Numbered from the stretch's first letter, positions 16,490 through 26,802 are shown. The stretch: DNA of 64,000 nt from JAAZBV01 sp963665715 (GCA_963665715.2 CAXXPR010000002.1:5704001-5768000); one strand, 5' to 3'. Notes: generated by a model not told the origin, from the letters alone. Translations and numbers: made by a program.

Positions 16490-17779
16490 ATGATAAAAAC
16501 TGTTCTGATAAGTACAATTACATTATTAATGATAACATTCGTCTCTTCCAGCATTATGGCAAAAGAAAAAACAAAAAGTGAAGTTGATGATGAAATAAAA
16601 CACATCGGCAGTATCACTCCCGAATGGTGGGATTCTGTCGAACTCACCTATCCCAAAACACTTGATATGGAGTGGCCTGTACAGCAGGACTCTTTTAAAG
16701 GACTCAGTCAGTTCGGCGGCCAGGAAAAGCGTGGAGGACGGGGAGACAGAGGGCACGGATTTCCCGGCGGTCCGGGAAGTTTCGGAAGCCCAGGAGAATT
16801 CGGCGATAGGGGAGGATTCAGAGGCCCCGGAGAAGGCAGAGGAGGCGAGTTTGTCACTGATCAGTATTCTCAGAAAATAGTCGATCAGTATCTTATTCAG
16901 GTTATATACCCGAATCCTTCACGGCACAAAGAAGGCATCAAGCTCGTCAATCACCTGATGGTTATGCACAGGGATGACAAAGAAAAGCTGAAGCGTTCAC
17001 TTAATGTTCTTGGCTATATGTTTTTTGACTTATTTGATGATTATGCGAGAGCGGCTTTCTGGTGGCAGAAGTATTCTCAGATGGGAGGTACTCCGGACCA
17101 GCTGAAAATGGCCCGCTGCTACTTTGAACTGGGAAGCAGGAAGACCGCAGCAGAACTGTTATCAAATATCAGGGATACAGATAACAAAGAATTAATAAAA
17201 CTTTGGGCAAAGACAGGAGAGGTTGACAAGGCCCTGAAGCTGATCGACTCATTTTCCGGCTCCAAAAAAAATAATGACAGGATGAGATTCGGTGCTCCGG
17301 AACGTGATCCGCAAAGCGAGAGATATTTACTCGCCGCCGAAATATGCCGCGGCGCAGGCAGATACGATCAGGCTGCTGCCTACTACAAAAAAGTCCTTGG
17401 GCTCCCGGATAGTTATACAAGTCCTATGAATCACCATGAAATCGATGACAAGTTAAAGGCAAAGGTAAATCTCGAAGCTGTAAAACAGCTTGAAAATCTG
17501 GACATTAAACAAATACATGAAGGAACCTATTCCGGGACATCCACTGCATACGGCGGCCCGCTTACGGTTCAGGTAGTTATAAAGGATGGAATCATCAACT
17601 CGGTCAAAGTAACAGAACACTGGGAAACACCTTCCTACATGGTTATGGCCGAGCCGACAGCCCGACAGATCGTCTCCAGACAGAGTCTGGAAGATGTTGA
17701 TGTAATTACAGGCGCTACTGTTACATCGGATGCTATTATAAACAGCGCTGTCGCAGCTGTGTTTAAAGCAATGAAGTAA
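16490..17779 (+). CDS. Secreted FMN-binding domain protein with TPR-like middle
   Basis: The 429-residue protein has a Sec signal (1-24). A Gly/Arg/Phe-rich low-complexity stretch (about 75-120) is followed by a helical TPR-like region (130-320). The C-terminal FMN_bind domain (about 345-429) has DVITGATVTS carrying the Thr that ApbE-type transferases flavinylate. Proteins of this type carry covalent FMN outside the cytoplasm and take electrons from membrane polyferredoxins, as in NosR or RnfG-like systems. The next gene, 30 bases on, encodes exactly such a polyferredoxin. The Gly-rich stretch is unusual for the family. Its acceptor is unknown. Confidence 0.88.
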   Translation: MIKTVLISTITLLMITFVSSSIMAKEKTKSEVDDEIKHIGSITPEWWDSVELTYPKTLDMEWPVQQDSFKGLSQFGGQEKRGGRGDRGHGFPGGPGSFGSPGEFGDRGGFRGPGEGRGGEFVTDQYSQKIVDQYLIQVIYPNPSRHKEGIKLVNHLMVMHRDDKEKLKRSLNVLGYMFFDLFDDYARAAFWWQKYSQMGGTPDQLKMARCYFELGSRKTAAELLSNIRDTDNKELIKLWAKTGEVDKALKLIDSFSGSKKNNDRMRFGAPERDPQSERYLLAAEICRGAGRYDQAAAYYKKVLGLPDSYTSPMNHHEIDDKLKAKVNLEAVKQLENLDIKQIHEGTYSGTSTAYGGPLTVQVVIKDGIINSVKVTEHWETPSYMVMAEPTARQIVSRQSLEDVDVITGATVTSDAIINSAVAAVFKAMK

Positions 17780-17809
17780 CCCCAATTTATATTAAAAAGG
17801 TATAACCTG

Positions 17810-19480
17810 TTGAACAGACAGTTAAAAAAAATATGCCCCACATGGCTGACAACTCCCCGGAGACGTCTTTTTCAGACGCTCTGTTTTATTTTATTTATAA
17901 TGCTGTTCTTCTACTGCAGCCGGTCCTGCCGGTTTGACTTTAATAATGAAAACGGTCATCTCGGCAACATTGAGCTCTTTCTGACATTGGACCCTCTTGT
18001 GGGCATATCCGCTGCTGTTGCATCCAGAACCCTTGTCTGGTCTCTGTCTGCAGCGGCAGCAGTACTTTTTACATGTATATTTTTTCCACGCTGGTTCTGC
18101 AGTTATGCCTGTCCCATGGGAACGCTTATAGACCTGTTTGACTGGTCTGTCGGCAGCCGCATAAAACGCTTTCGTATTAAAAGAAGAGGGTGGTGGGTCA
18201 ACCTGCGGTTTTATCTTCTGACAGCAATACTCATCGCTGCCATGTGCGGAGTATTGCTGTCAGGTTTTGTAGCGGCAATTCCTGTTCTGACAAGAGGTCT
18301 GCTGTACATCATTACACCTTTGCAGTATGGCATTTTAAAAAACTGGCACTCTTTACCTCCATTTAACACTGCTCAATATTTTTCTATTATCCTTTTTATT
18401 CTTATATTTTTACTAGGGCTTCTTCGACCTCGCTTCTGGTGCGCCTATATCTGCCCAAGCGGAGCCCTGTTATCTCTTGCGGGTATTTTCCGGATGGTGG
18501 AGAGAAGAGTCGATAATACATGCACTGGATGTTCACGCTGTCTTAAAGCCTGTCCCTTTGATGTTATTTCCACCGACTTTTCTGCCCGTTTTATTGCATG
18601 CACAAGCTGCTTTACCTGCAAAAATATATGCGGGCAAAATTCTATAAAGTTTGTTTTCAGATGGAACAGGCAGAAAAATGAATCTCACAGCAATATTCCC
18701 GTCAGCTCATCAGTGACAAGGCGCGGATTTATTATCGGATCTTTTGCATCTCTGGGTGTAAGCACTGCAGCAGCAATGGGAATAACATTGGAGCAGGATC
18801 AGTATAATCAGTCATATGTGGTTCGTCCTCCGGGATCTGTTCCCGAAAAATTATTTCTGTCACAATGCATCAGATGCGGGTTGTGTATAAAGGTCTGTCC
18901 GGAAAATTCACTTCAGCCCATTGGATTGGAATGCGGGATAAACGGGATCTGGACACCGGCAGTAAAAGCAGATATTGCAGGCTGTAAACCTTTCTGCAGT
19001 AATTGCGGTCAGGCCTGTCCTACAGGCGCTATCAGGGAACTTATTCCGGAAGAAAAAAAAGCCGCCAGGATCGGTTTTGCAGTAGTAGACAAAGACAGAT
19101 GTCTGCCTTATTCCCAAAAGGAACCCTGCGGATTGTGCCTTGAAGCATGTTCTTCCGCTGGCTACAATGCCATTGAATATATCCGCATCGGGCCAGAAAG
19201 CCAGGGAATATCTTCTGCCGGTTCAGGTTTTCTTGCTCCTTTTGTTTCACCTCAAAAATGTATCGGCTGCGGACTTTGCCAGGCCAGGTGTTACAGCGTG
19301 ATGGTAAATGATAAAAAGATACTTGATCGGAGTGCAATACAAATTCAGGCAGGTCCGGGAAAAGAAGATAGATTAACTGCAGGTTCATATCTTGCTGTTC
19401 AGGCAGAGCGAAAAAAAACTGCAGATCAGAATCAGATCAAAGCTCCGCAGATTGATTATCTTCCTGATTTCCTGAAGTGA
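17810..19480 (+). CDS. NapH-NapG-type fused membrane polyferredoxin
   Basis: The 556-residue protein has about five N-terminal membrane helices with YACPMGT and YICPSGA loops of the NapH/NosR family. Two [4Fe-4S] motifs follow (CTGCSRCLKACP near 237, CTSCFTCKNIC near 265). A second export-like segment comes next, with a twin Arg (TRRGFIIGS near 302) and a hydrophobic stretch. The C-terminal ferredoxin region has CIRCGLCIKVCP, CSNCGQACP, CGLCLEAC and CIGCGLCQARC. It looks like NapH and NapG joined in one chain. Expected role: moving electrons across the membrane, from quinol or cytoplasmic donors, to the FMN protein encoded upstream. The start is TTG at 17810 with a weak AAGG box; no suitable ATG exists. 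Confidence 0.87.
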   Translation: MNRQLKKICPTWLTTPRRRLFQTLCFILFIMLFFYCSRSCRFDFNNENGHLGNIELFLTLDPLVGISAAVASRTLVWSLSAAAAVLFTCIFFPRWFCSYACPMGTLIDLFDWSVGSRIKRFRIKRRGWWVNLRFYLLTAILIAAMCGVLLSGFVAAIPVLTRGLLYIITPLQYGILKNWHSLPPFNTAQYFSIILFILIFLLGLLRPRFWCAYICPSGALLSLAGIFRMVERRVDNTCTGCSRCLKACPFDVISTDFSARFIACTSCFTCKNICGQNSIKFVFRWNRQKNESHSNIPVSSSVTRRGFIIGSFASLGVSTAAAMGITLEQDQYNQSYVVRPPGSVPEKLFLSQCIRCGLCIKVCPENSLQPIGLECGINGIWTPAVKADIAGCKPFCSNCGQACPTGAIRELIPEEKKAARIGFAVVDKDRCLPYSQKEPCGLCLEACSSAGYNAIEYIRIGPESQGISSAGSGFLAPFVSPQKCIGCGLCQARCYSVMVNDKKILDRSAIQIQAGPGKEDRLTAGSYLAVQAERKKTADQNQIKAPQIDYLPDFLK

Positions 19481-19518
19481 TATTGGATAAAAATTCTCAG
19501 CCGGCCGGGTTTACAGGG

Positions 19519-20916
19519 TTACTCCTTTTTGCTTTCTACACCGGCCACCCTGGCGCCAGCCCCCAGAGAAACCTGTAACGTGGCCCAGTCAACAGACATC
19601 TCTCTCAATGCATCAGCAAAATCCAGACGCGCTGATGCCAGAGAACGGTCTGTATCAAGTAAATCCAGAAGTGTTGTTACACCTGCTTCATAGGCTTCCA
19701 GTGATAATTCAAAGGCCCGCTCATATGATTCCATCGACTGCCTTAAAAGTTTTACTTTTTCCCGGTCACGCAGCCATGCACTGTTGGCTGCCTGAACATC
19801 TTCAACAGCATCCAGCACAGTCTGCCTCCATGTAATCTCAGCCTGCTTTGCTTCAGAGATTGCCACATCACGGCTTGCCCTGAGACTGCCCTGATTGAAA
19901 ACCGGCAGACTTATTGAGGGCCCGAAACTCCACGTATTGGTTCCTGAAGCGGTAATAGATCCGGACAGAGTAATGGACGGGAGCATATTTGCAGTTGCGA
20001 CACCTATCTCTGCTGTGGCAGCTATCAGAGCCTGTTCGGCTGACCTTACATCCGGCCTGCTGCGCAGCAGATCAGCAGGTATACCCGTATCATACTCAAC
20101 CTCAAGATCCAGCCCCAGAAGCTTCATTTTCTTCCAGCCTCTGTTCATAAGACCAATGAGTTCGGCTGAAGGCCTGTTCAAAAGTGTTGCCATTGCATAT
20201 ATCTGTGCATAATAGCTTGCCTCAAGGTCCGGGATATTTGCCTGTGCAGCATATAACAGGGCTTTCACCTGTTCGGTATCCATCTCGGTTCCGTTGCCGA
20301 CTGCCTGCTGTTTTTGTGTTATGATAAGTGTTTTTTTTCTTGTGGCTATGGATCTCTCTGTCAGCTTTATGGAATATTGATAATAGCGTGCATTTATATA
20401 AGCACCGATAAGCTCCGAAAGATAGGCAAGACGTGCGGTTTCTATATCATCTATGGCAGCCTGAAGCTGTGCTGCTGCTGCCTGCCGCTCTCTGCGCACG
20501 CCTCCGAACAGATCAAGAATAATATAGCCGGAAAGACCGGTAGATCCCTTTGTACTTGTTCTTAAATTCTCACCGCCCGACTCATTATATGAATATTCAA
20601 GGTCACCGCTTAAGACTGAATTAATGCCTTTACCCCGCAGTGTGGCCCTTGATGCAATGATCCTCTCTGCTGCTGCGGCAATATCCAGGTTCTGGCTCAG
20701 GCCCTCAACAACAAGCCTGTTAAGCATCCGGTCTTCAAAATCTTCCCACCAGGACTTTTGGGCAATATCACCAATAGAAGTATTAATAGATGATTCAGCG
20801 TATCTGTTTTCCATATTTATTGCAGGCGGGTTATAATCAGGGCCGACCATAGCGCACCCGGCCTGTAAAAAAAACATGGCAGTATAAATTAAAAACAGTA
20901 TGTGTTTACCGGTCAT
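19519..20916 (-). CDS. Outer-membrane efflux lipoprotein, OprM/NodT type
   Basis: This is the TolC-like outer-membrane channel of an RND pump. From ATG 20916 it has 466 residues with a lipobox (FLQAGC). The OprM-family opening MVGPDYNPPA follows, then two repeats of alpha-helical barrel and beta segments (NLDIAAAAERI, and later RPDVRSAEQALIAATAEIGVA). The frame stays open upstream inside the RND gene, but the signal peptide fixes the start, which overlaps the RND stop by 11 bases. It is the third gene of the adaptor-pump-channel operon. Confidence 0.92.
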   Translation of the reverse strand: MTGKHILFLIYTAMFFLQAGCAMVGPDYNPPAINMENRYAESSINTSIGDIAQKSWWEDFEDRMLNRLVVEGLSQNLDIAAAAERIIASRATLRGKGINSVLSGDLEYSYNESGGENLRTSTKGSTGLSGYIILDLFGGVRRERQAAAAQLQAAIDDIETARLAYLSELIGAYINARYYQYSIKLTERSIATRKKTLIITQKQQAVGNGTEMDTEQVKALLYAAQANIPDLEASYYAQIYAMATLLNRPSAELIGLMNRGWKKMKLLGLDLEVEYDTGIPADLLRSRPDVRSAEQALIAATAEIGVATANMLPSITLSGSITASGTNTWSFGPSISLPVFNQGSLRASRDVAISEAKQAEITWRQTVLDAVEDVQAANSAWLRDREKVKLLRQSMESYERAFELSLEAYEAGVTTLLDLLDTDRSLASARLDFADALREMSVDWATLQVSLGAGARVAGVESKKE

Positions 20917-23900
20917 TTTTTTTATTATCCGAGGAATATTTAATACGAAATATTTTCTGCACGCAAACCATGAAGGCCGGAATAAAAAATATTCCAAAGG
21001 CTGTTGCAGCAATCATTCCGAACAGAACGGCAACGCCTATTGCGTTTTGTGCCCCGGCGCCTGCACCAGAAGCAAAGGCCAGCGGCATCACACCAAGAAT
21101 AAAAGTAAGAGAGGTCATTATGATAGGACGCAGTCTCTGTCGTGATGCTTCTATAACAGCATCCGTCATTTCCATGCCCTCCCGCTGAAGCTCAACGGCA
21201 AACTCAACAATAAGAATAGCATTTTTTGCCGCAAGACCAATGGTTGCAAGCATTCCGACCTTGAAATAAACATCATTTGCCTGACTGAATGCAAGCGCTC
21301 CTGCAAGCGCTCCCAGTATTCCGATTGGAACAACAAGCATAATTGCAACCGGCATGCTCCAGCTTTCATACAGGGCTGCAAGGGCCAGAAATACCACCAG
21401 AACCGAAACAGCATATAACATAGGCGCCTGTGAACCGGATAACCTCTCCTGATAGGAAAGCCCTGTCCAGGCAACGCCGTATCCGTTTATTTTTTTTACC
21501 TGCTCCTCCATGATATCCATTGCAGCGCCGGAACTGACTCCCTGGACAGCAGATCCTGTAAGAGAAAGCGCTCTTGTTGCCCCGAAGCGGTCCAGAGAGC
21601 TGGGAAGCTCTTCCCATGTAATCTTCATGAATGAGGCAAAGGGGACCATTTCATTGCTGGAGTTTCTTGCATACCATTCGTGCAGATCATCCGGCTGCAT
21701 GCGAAACTCCGCATCTCCCTGAACCAGAACAGGACGAAGCTCGTTATCCATCTGAAAGTCATTCACTTCGCTGCCCGAGAAAATAACCGCCAGCATGGAA
21801 TTGACTTCCGATAATGTTAATCCGAAAGACGCTGCCTTCTGCTGATCAATATCAATACGCATGGCAGTCTTTACAAGCTGTTCATTGCCCTGCAGATTGG
21901 TTACACGCCCGTCATCTTCTGCAGCTGCAACCAGCTTGTCGGCTGCTTCCATAAGCTTTTTCTGACCATTTGCCGCCTGATCTATAAGATACATGGAAAA
22001 ACCGCCTGTATTCCCCATTCCCTGTATGGCCGGCGGCTGCAGAAAATAAACGCTTCCAAGCCTGTTTTTCTGCATAAAGTGCATATTGGCTCGGTGTGCC
22101 ACTGCACTGGCGGACAGTTCCGGATTTTCAGCCCTTTCTGCAAAATCCTTAAGACGTATGAATATCATGGCTTTATTCTGTGCTGTTCCTCCAAAACTGA
22201 ACCCCAGTGATACAAAAGTTGCATCCACAGCTTCTGCTTCATCTGTCAGCAGATAATCTTCAATTTCCTTAAGCAGGTTTAATGTCTGTGCGCTGGTGGA
22301 ACGCTGAGGGAGCGTTAAATTGCACATCAGAACACCCTGATCTTCCTGAGGCAGAAAAGACCCGGGTATCTGTTTAAACAGAATATATACACCGGCACAC
22401 ACTGCAATCAGGATAAAGAGAGACAGAAATGCCCGCTGAAGTATTATTTTATTTGCCGCAACATACGCATTCTGAAGATACCCGAAATACCTGTTAAACA
22501 GTCTTGTAAAAAGTTTTTTATCGCCGTCATGTGCTGCAGAATGCAGCATGGAAGCACACATTGTGGGTGACAGAATCAGGGCGATTAAAAGAGAAAAGGC
22601 CATTGCAGATACTATGGTGACGGAAAACTGCCGGTAAATAATTCCGGTAGATCCGCTGAAAAAGGCCATAGGAAGAAAGACAGTTATTATCACAAGAGTT
22701 GTTCCCACCAGGGCGCCGGTGATCTGCTTCATGCTTTTTTTTGTGGCCGCCATAGGGTCAAGACCTTCGTCCTGAATGAGCCGCTGTACGTTTTCAACCA
22801 CTACAATGGCATCATCCACGAGCATACCGATTGCAAGAACCATTGCAAACATGGTGAGAGTATTGATTGAGTATCCGGCCAGCGCAAGGATACCGAAGGT
22901 GCCCATCAGAACAACAGGAACGGCAATACTGGGTATAACCGTTGCGCGCCAGCTGTGCAGAAAAACAAGAAGCACCAGAAAAACCAGAATTATTGCTTCA
23001 ACAATTGTTTCCACGACCTTTTCGATGGAACTCTGAACAAAGGGAGAGGTATCATAGGCGTATTCAATGGAAACGCCTTCGGGCAGTGAGGCCTTCAGGT
23101 CTTCAATGGTTTTTTTAACGGCATCCGCAGTGTCAACCGCATTTGCCCCGGTTGCCAGATTAACTCCAAAACCTGCGGCGTTTTTCCTGTTGAAACGTGA
23201 ATCCCTTCCATATGTTTCCTGACCTATTTCACCCCTTGCAACATCGGACAGGAGAACTGCTGCCCCTTCCTCTGTTGTCTTCAGTAAAATATTGCGAAAA
23301 TCATCAACCGTCTTCAGCTGGCTCTGGGCTGTTACATCTATGGTAAACTGCTGGCCTTTTATATAGGGCACATCACCCAGCGCGCCAACCGCCACTGTAG
23401 TGTTCTGCACCTTGATCGCACTGGTTATGTCCGAAGGAGTAAGCGCATATTTTACGAGTTTGTATGGGTCGAGCCATATCCGCATGGCAAAACCGGAACC
23501 GAATGTATGGATATCGCCTACACCGCTTGTCCTCTGGATAGGACCGCTGACAGTGTTTTCCAGCATATCGGCAAGTTTGACCGTGGTGTATGTATCATCT
23601 TCACTTACAAGGGCGCCTATCATCAGGATAGATGATGTTGAGCGCCTTACGTTGACTCCTTTATCCTGTACTGACTGAGGCAGCTGAGATGTTACACCGG
23701 ATATTTTGTTCTGGACATCAACCTGCGCATCATTCGGGTCAATATCCTGATCAAATACAACAGTAATGGATGAAGAGCCGCGTGTTGAAGACGATTCCAT
23801 ATAGATCATGCCGTCAAGACCGGTAAGTTCATCTTCAAGCACTTCCGTAACAGAGTTCTGAACAGCCTCTGCAGAAGCTCCGCTGTATGTTGCGCTCACT

Positions 23901-24031
23901 CGTACTGTTGGTGGAGATACTTCAGGGTACTGGGCAATTGGAAGAGTAAATGCGCCGAGTATTCCGCACAGCACCGTTACAATAGATAAGACCCAGGCAA
24001 AAACCGGCCGCTGAATAAAAAACTGTGTCAT
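20906..24031 (-). CDS. RND efflux pump, AcrB/MexB (HAE1) type
   Basis: This is a proton-driven trimeric inner-membrane drug exporter. The length of 1041 residues and 12 helices with two large periplasmic loops are standard. The start FIQRPVFAWVLSIV is typical. Proton-relay residues are present: the Asp pair in LVDDAIVVVEN and Lys in GLAAKNAILIVEFA. The DN-type proximal and distal pocket regions are full length, so it should be functional. It lies between its adaptor and its outer-membrane channel. HAE1 pumps export hydrophobic and amphiphilic compounds; the spectrum cannot be read from sequence. Confidence 0.95.
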   Translation of the reverse strand: MTQFFIQRPVFAWVLSIVTVLCGILGAFTLPIAQYPEVSPPTVRVSATYSGASAEAVQNSVTEVLEDELTGLDGMIYMESSSTRGSSSITVVFDQDIDPNDAQVDVQNKISGVTSQLPQSVQDKGVNVRRSTSSILMIGALVSEDDTYTTVKLADMLENTVSGPIQRTSGVGDIHTFGSGFAMRIWLDPYKLVKYALTPSDITSAIKVQNTTVAVGALGDVPYIKGQQFTIDVTAQSQLKTVDDFRNILLKTTEEGAAVLLSDVARGEIGQETYGRDSRFNRKNAAGFGVNLATGANAVDTADAVKKTIEDLKASLPEGVSIEYAYDTSPFVQSSIEKVVETIVEAIILVFLVLLVFLHSWRATVIPSIAVPVVLMGTFGILALAGYSINTLTMFAMVLAIGMLVDDAIVVVENVQRLIQDEGLDPMAATKKSMKQITGALVGTTLVIITVFLPMAFFSGSTGIIYRQFSVTIVSAMAFSLLIALILSPTMCASMLHSAAHDGDKKLFTRLFNRYFGYLQNAYVAANKIILQRAFLSLFILIAVCAGVYILFKQIPGSFLPQEDQGVLMCNLTLPQRSTSAQTLNLLKEIEDYLLTDEAEAVDATFVSLGFSFGGTAQNKAMIFIRLKDFAERAENPELSASAVAHRANMHFMQKNRLGSVYFLQPPAIQGMGNTGGFSMYLIDQAANGQKKLMEAADKLVAAAEDDGRVTNLQGNEQLVKTAMRIDIDQQKAASFGLTLSEVNSMLAVIFSGSEVNDFQMDNELRPVLVQGDAEFRMQPDDLHEWYARNSSNEMVPFASFMKITWEELPSSLDRFGATRALSLTGSAVQGVSSGAAMDIMEEQVKKINGYGVAWTGLSYQERLSGSQAPMLYAVSVLVVFLALAALYESWSMPVAIMLVVPIGILGALAGALAFSQANDVYFKVGMLATIGLAAKNAILIVEFAVELQREGMEMTDAVIEASRQRLRPIIMTSLTFILGVMPLAFASGAGAGAQNAIGVAVLFGMIAATAFGIFFIPAFMVCVQKIFRIKYSSDNKKNDR

Positions 24032-24105
24032 AGTTTTTTACAATCCGTTTTTTAGATGCCTGTTAAGGCATATATTGATGAGAATATTTTTTATAAGGTC
24101 CTGTT

Positions 24106-25299
24106 TCACTTTATCTCTTTTCCGGCTGAACTGTTATTGACAATATCATGTATAACCCCGTTTTCATCAATCTCTACGGGCACAGGTTCGACTGATGCTC
24201 CGTCCCGAAGATTATCGGTATTATCCACCAGAATAACCGTCCCGTCCTCAAGACCATGCGGGATAATCCATGAGGTATCGGTAGAGCCTTCCGGCACAAG
24301 AAAAATCTGTTTTGCTTTACTGTCTTTATTCAATGTCCATACACCAATTGTACTGTCTGCCTGGGGTTCAGCTGCAAGCTGCGGAATCAAAAATCCGTCC
24401 AGTGTTCCCAGCGTCAATTTTGCACGCAGGAACATTCCGGGCAGGATAAGATGATCCGGATTTTTAAATCTAACCCGGACAGTCAGGGTTCCTGTGCTTG
24501 TAGAAACCTTGTTTCCAATGGAAAGGATAACTCCTTCACCTTTATACTCATCGCCGTTTTCAAGTATCAAGACAGCATGAATGGAATCACCCTGGTTGAT
24601 ATCACCGGCATCCACTCTTTTTCTTACATCCAGCAGACGTGAGCTTGTTTCGGCAAGGTCCACCAGAATCGGATCCAGCTGCATGACTGTGGTAAGTGTG
24701 TCGGACTGACCAGCCGTAACAAGATCACCAACCGAGATATCGGCAGTAGCTGCAATACCGGCTATCGGGCTTGTGATTGTTGTTCTGCGAAGGTTAATCT
24801 CTGCGGTTTTAAGGTCAGCTTCCGCTGATCTGACAGCGGCCTGCGCCTGCTGCAGCTGGGTGCGTGCAGTATCAACCTCGGATTTTGATACGCCTGTTCC
24901 AGAAAGTTTTTCGTAGCGTTTAAGATTTTCCGAAGCAGAGGGAACTGCTGCCTTTGCGCTTTCAAGGGCTGCCTTTGCAACATCCAGGGTTGCAATATAA
25001 CTTTCCTTTTCTATCTGGAAAAGGGGTGCGCCCTTATCTACCTTTCTGCCTGCTTCATACAGGATATCAGTAATAACTCCGCCCACAAGTGGTCTTATCG
25101 CGGCATTTTTTTCGGCCACCGCCTGTCCGGACAGTGTCACGGTAAGCGGTAGAGTCTCCCTCGCAACAGTAATTGTCCCGGTCTTTATTATCCTGCCGGC
25201 ACCGCCATCCTGAGCATGAGAAGATCCTGTCAGCAGGAATAATAAAACTGTTATTCCGGGAAAAAGCCGGCTGAATATAAAATGATTTACATTACGCAT
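24106..25299 (-). CDS. RND adaptor (membrane fusion protein), AcrA/MexA type
   Basis: This periplasmic adaptor joins the RND pump to the outer-membrane channel. It has 397 residues from ATG 25299 (AAAGGA box), with a Sec signal ending near HAQ. The order is half-motif of a biotinyl-lipoyl domain (AVAEKNAAIRPLVGG), a helical hairpin (about 95-170), second half of the lipoyl domain (RRTTITSPIAGIA), a beta-barrel and a membrane-proximal domain. The upstream open frame adds 13 codons without a signal and is rejected. No TetR or other dedicated regulator is adjacent. Confidence 0.92.
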   Translation of the reverse strand: MRNVNHFIFSRLFPGITVLLFLLTGSSHAQDGGAGRIIKTGTITVARETLPLTVTLSGQAVAEKNAAIRPLVGGVITDILYEAGRKVDKGAPLFQIEKESYIATLDVAKAALESAKAAVPSASENLKRYEKLSGTGVSKSEVDTARTQLQQAQAAVRSAEADLKTAEINLRRTTITSPIAGIAATADISVGDLVTAGQSDTLTTVMQLDPILVDLAETSSRLLDVRKRVDAGDINQGDSIHAVLILENGDEYKGEGVILSIGNKVSTSTGTLTVRVRFKNPDHLILPGMFLRAKLTLGTLDGFLIPQLAAEPQADSTIGVWTLNKDSKAKQIFLVPEGSTDTSWIIPHGLEDGTVILVDNTDNLRDGASVEPVPVEIDENGVIHDIVNNSSAGKEIK

Positions 25300-25494
25300 G
25301 GATAATCTTTCCTTTTGTCCTTTCGTAAATAAAAACATGCAATATCACCATATTAAATACAACGTTCTAGATAAAACCGGTATTCCTGTCAGGTTGAGCA
25401 GCAGAATTATTATAGAATTTTCAGGACAGAAGTAATTGGAAAGGCAGATAGAAAATATAAGTAGAATTTGAACTAAGAAACCTGGAAAAACTTA

Positions 25495-25525
25495 ATCATA
25501 CCATATCGATACAAATCTTTGTCAA
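25495..25525 (-). promoter_or_regulatory. Candidate sigma-70 promoter for the RND operon
   Basis: On the minus strand a perfect TTGACA (25525-25520) is followed 19 bases later by TATGAT (25500-25495), about 195 bases before the adaptor start. The spacing is two bases longer than optimal. A 26-bp near-palindrome (CTGCCC...GGGCAG, 25556-25581, one mismatch) lies just upstream and could be an operator or the terminator of the gene to the right. Confidence 0.4.
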
Positions 25526-25689
25526 GTACAAATATGTAGAATAGAGGACTATTAACTGCCCCGCTGCATGCAGCAGGGCAGCAATGAATAGCTGGCTCTT
25601 TTTAATCTTCTAAAACAAGGAAAATCGGACTTTTCGATTTTCAATAAATTTCATTGATAAATTCCGGCAGATGTCCGGTTATTTATGAG

Positions 25690-26802
25690 TTATCCCCCAA
25701 AGGCTTTCAGAATAATATCTACAGCATGATGAATTTTTACATTTGACTCTTCTGCAGCCTGCCCAAGGTTTACAACACAGCCGTGACAGTCAGAAGTTAC
25801 ATCATAAACGCCTGTATCAAGAATCTGTTCCATTTTTCTATTTATATCTGCACTGATATCAGGCTGGCCGTTACCGCATCTTAACATGCTCCCGACACCG
25901 CAGCACAGGGAATCGTGCCTGCTGTTTTTTAATTCAACCACATTCATGCCTGCAGCCTTATAAAGCCCCCTCAGGGAATCCATAAAATGATCACCCAGTT
26001 CACCGGCATGGCATGAATCGGAAATCACAATATCCTGCTCTGTTTTATTTTTAATCGAGAGCAGCCCTTCCTGATACTTTTCCCATAACCATTCATGCAG
26101 AGATATAACTTCAAAGGGGAGTTTAAGCCCATGGCAGTTTGGCCATATATTGCCGAAATAATTGGAGCATGATGCACAGTAACATACCAGGAGGTCAATC
26201 TTTAATGAGGATAACTGATTAAAGGCCTTTTCAGCTATTTCACTGAAAGCCTGATAATCACCGAACCTGTATGCAAGATCACCGCAGCAGATATCTCTTG
26301 GCCCGTACTTTGGTAAATTTTCAAGGACTTTTGATTTTTCAATGTCCAGAGGGGCTGTACGCCCGGCGCATCCGATAAACAAAAGGTCCTTTGTTTGGGA
26401 CGGAATTTTACTCCATTTTTTTATGACTGCCTTATGCTCATCAGAAGATTCTTCATACTGCTCATTAAAATATCCCGGCTCATTTCGCCCGTTGATCATA
26501 TAGGTGACAAAGGGAGGAAGCTCCGCATTACACTTTGAGTTATGTTCAGCCATCCGCTCCATAATCAGGCTATAGGGGTTTAAACCGTTAGGGCAATAAT
26601 GATTGCAGGTAAAACAGAAACTGCACTCATCAAGTACACGTTCTGTTTTCTCTCCGTTTATCAGCCGTATTATCTCAGCCTTCGCCTCTTCCTGCTCCAT
26701 TTTCATAACAGGACAGTTTTGAAGGCATATACCGCATTTAATACATTTATCGTGCTCTGCTCCAACAGGGATAAATCCATCCAGGTAAGATTTACTGACC
26801 AT
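25690..26802 (-). CDS. Fe-S protein with two CCG domains (HdrD/GlpC-like)
   Basis: This is a cytoplasmic redox protein of 370 residues. Two [4Fe-4S] motifs (CIKCGICLQNCP near 20-31 and CSFCFTCNHYCP near 61-72) are followed by two CCG domains. The first has CCGD followed by VCYCASC; the second has CCGVGSMLRCG followed by SDCHGC. This architecture is that of heterodisulfide reductase subunit D, GlpC and the many (Fe-S)-binding oxidoreductase subunits of anaerobes. No flavin or membrane partner lies beside it, so its donor and acceptor are unknown. It is likely a single-gene unit. Confidence 0.88.
   Translation of the reverse strand: MVSKSYLDGFIPVGAEHDKCIKCGICLQNCPVMKMEQEEAKAEIIRLINGEKTERVLDECSFCFTCNHYCPNGLNPYSLIMERMAEHNSKCNAELPPFVTYMINGRNEPGYFNEQYEESSDEHKAVIKKWSKIPSQTKDLLFIGCAGRTAPLDIEKSKVLENLPKYGPRDICCGDLAYRFGDYQAFSEIAEKAFNQLSSLKIDLLVCYCASCSNYFGNIWPNCHGLKLPFEVISLHEWLWEKYQEGLLSIKNKTEQDIVISDSCHAGELGDHFMDSLRGLYKAAGMNVVELKNSRHDSLCCGVGSMLRCGNGQPDISADINRKMEQILDTGVYDVTSDCHGCVVNLGQAAEESNVKIHHAVDIILKAFGG

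Noticed and set aside
25556..25581. Near-palindrome as a replication or dif-type site
   Set aside because: No XerC/XerD arm pattern or DnaA boxes; it is better explained as an operator or terminator near the RND operon.
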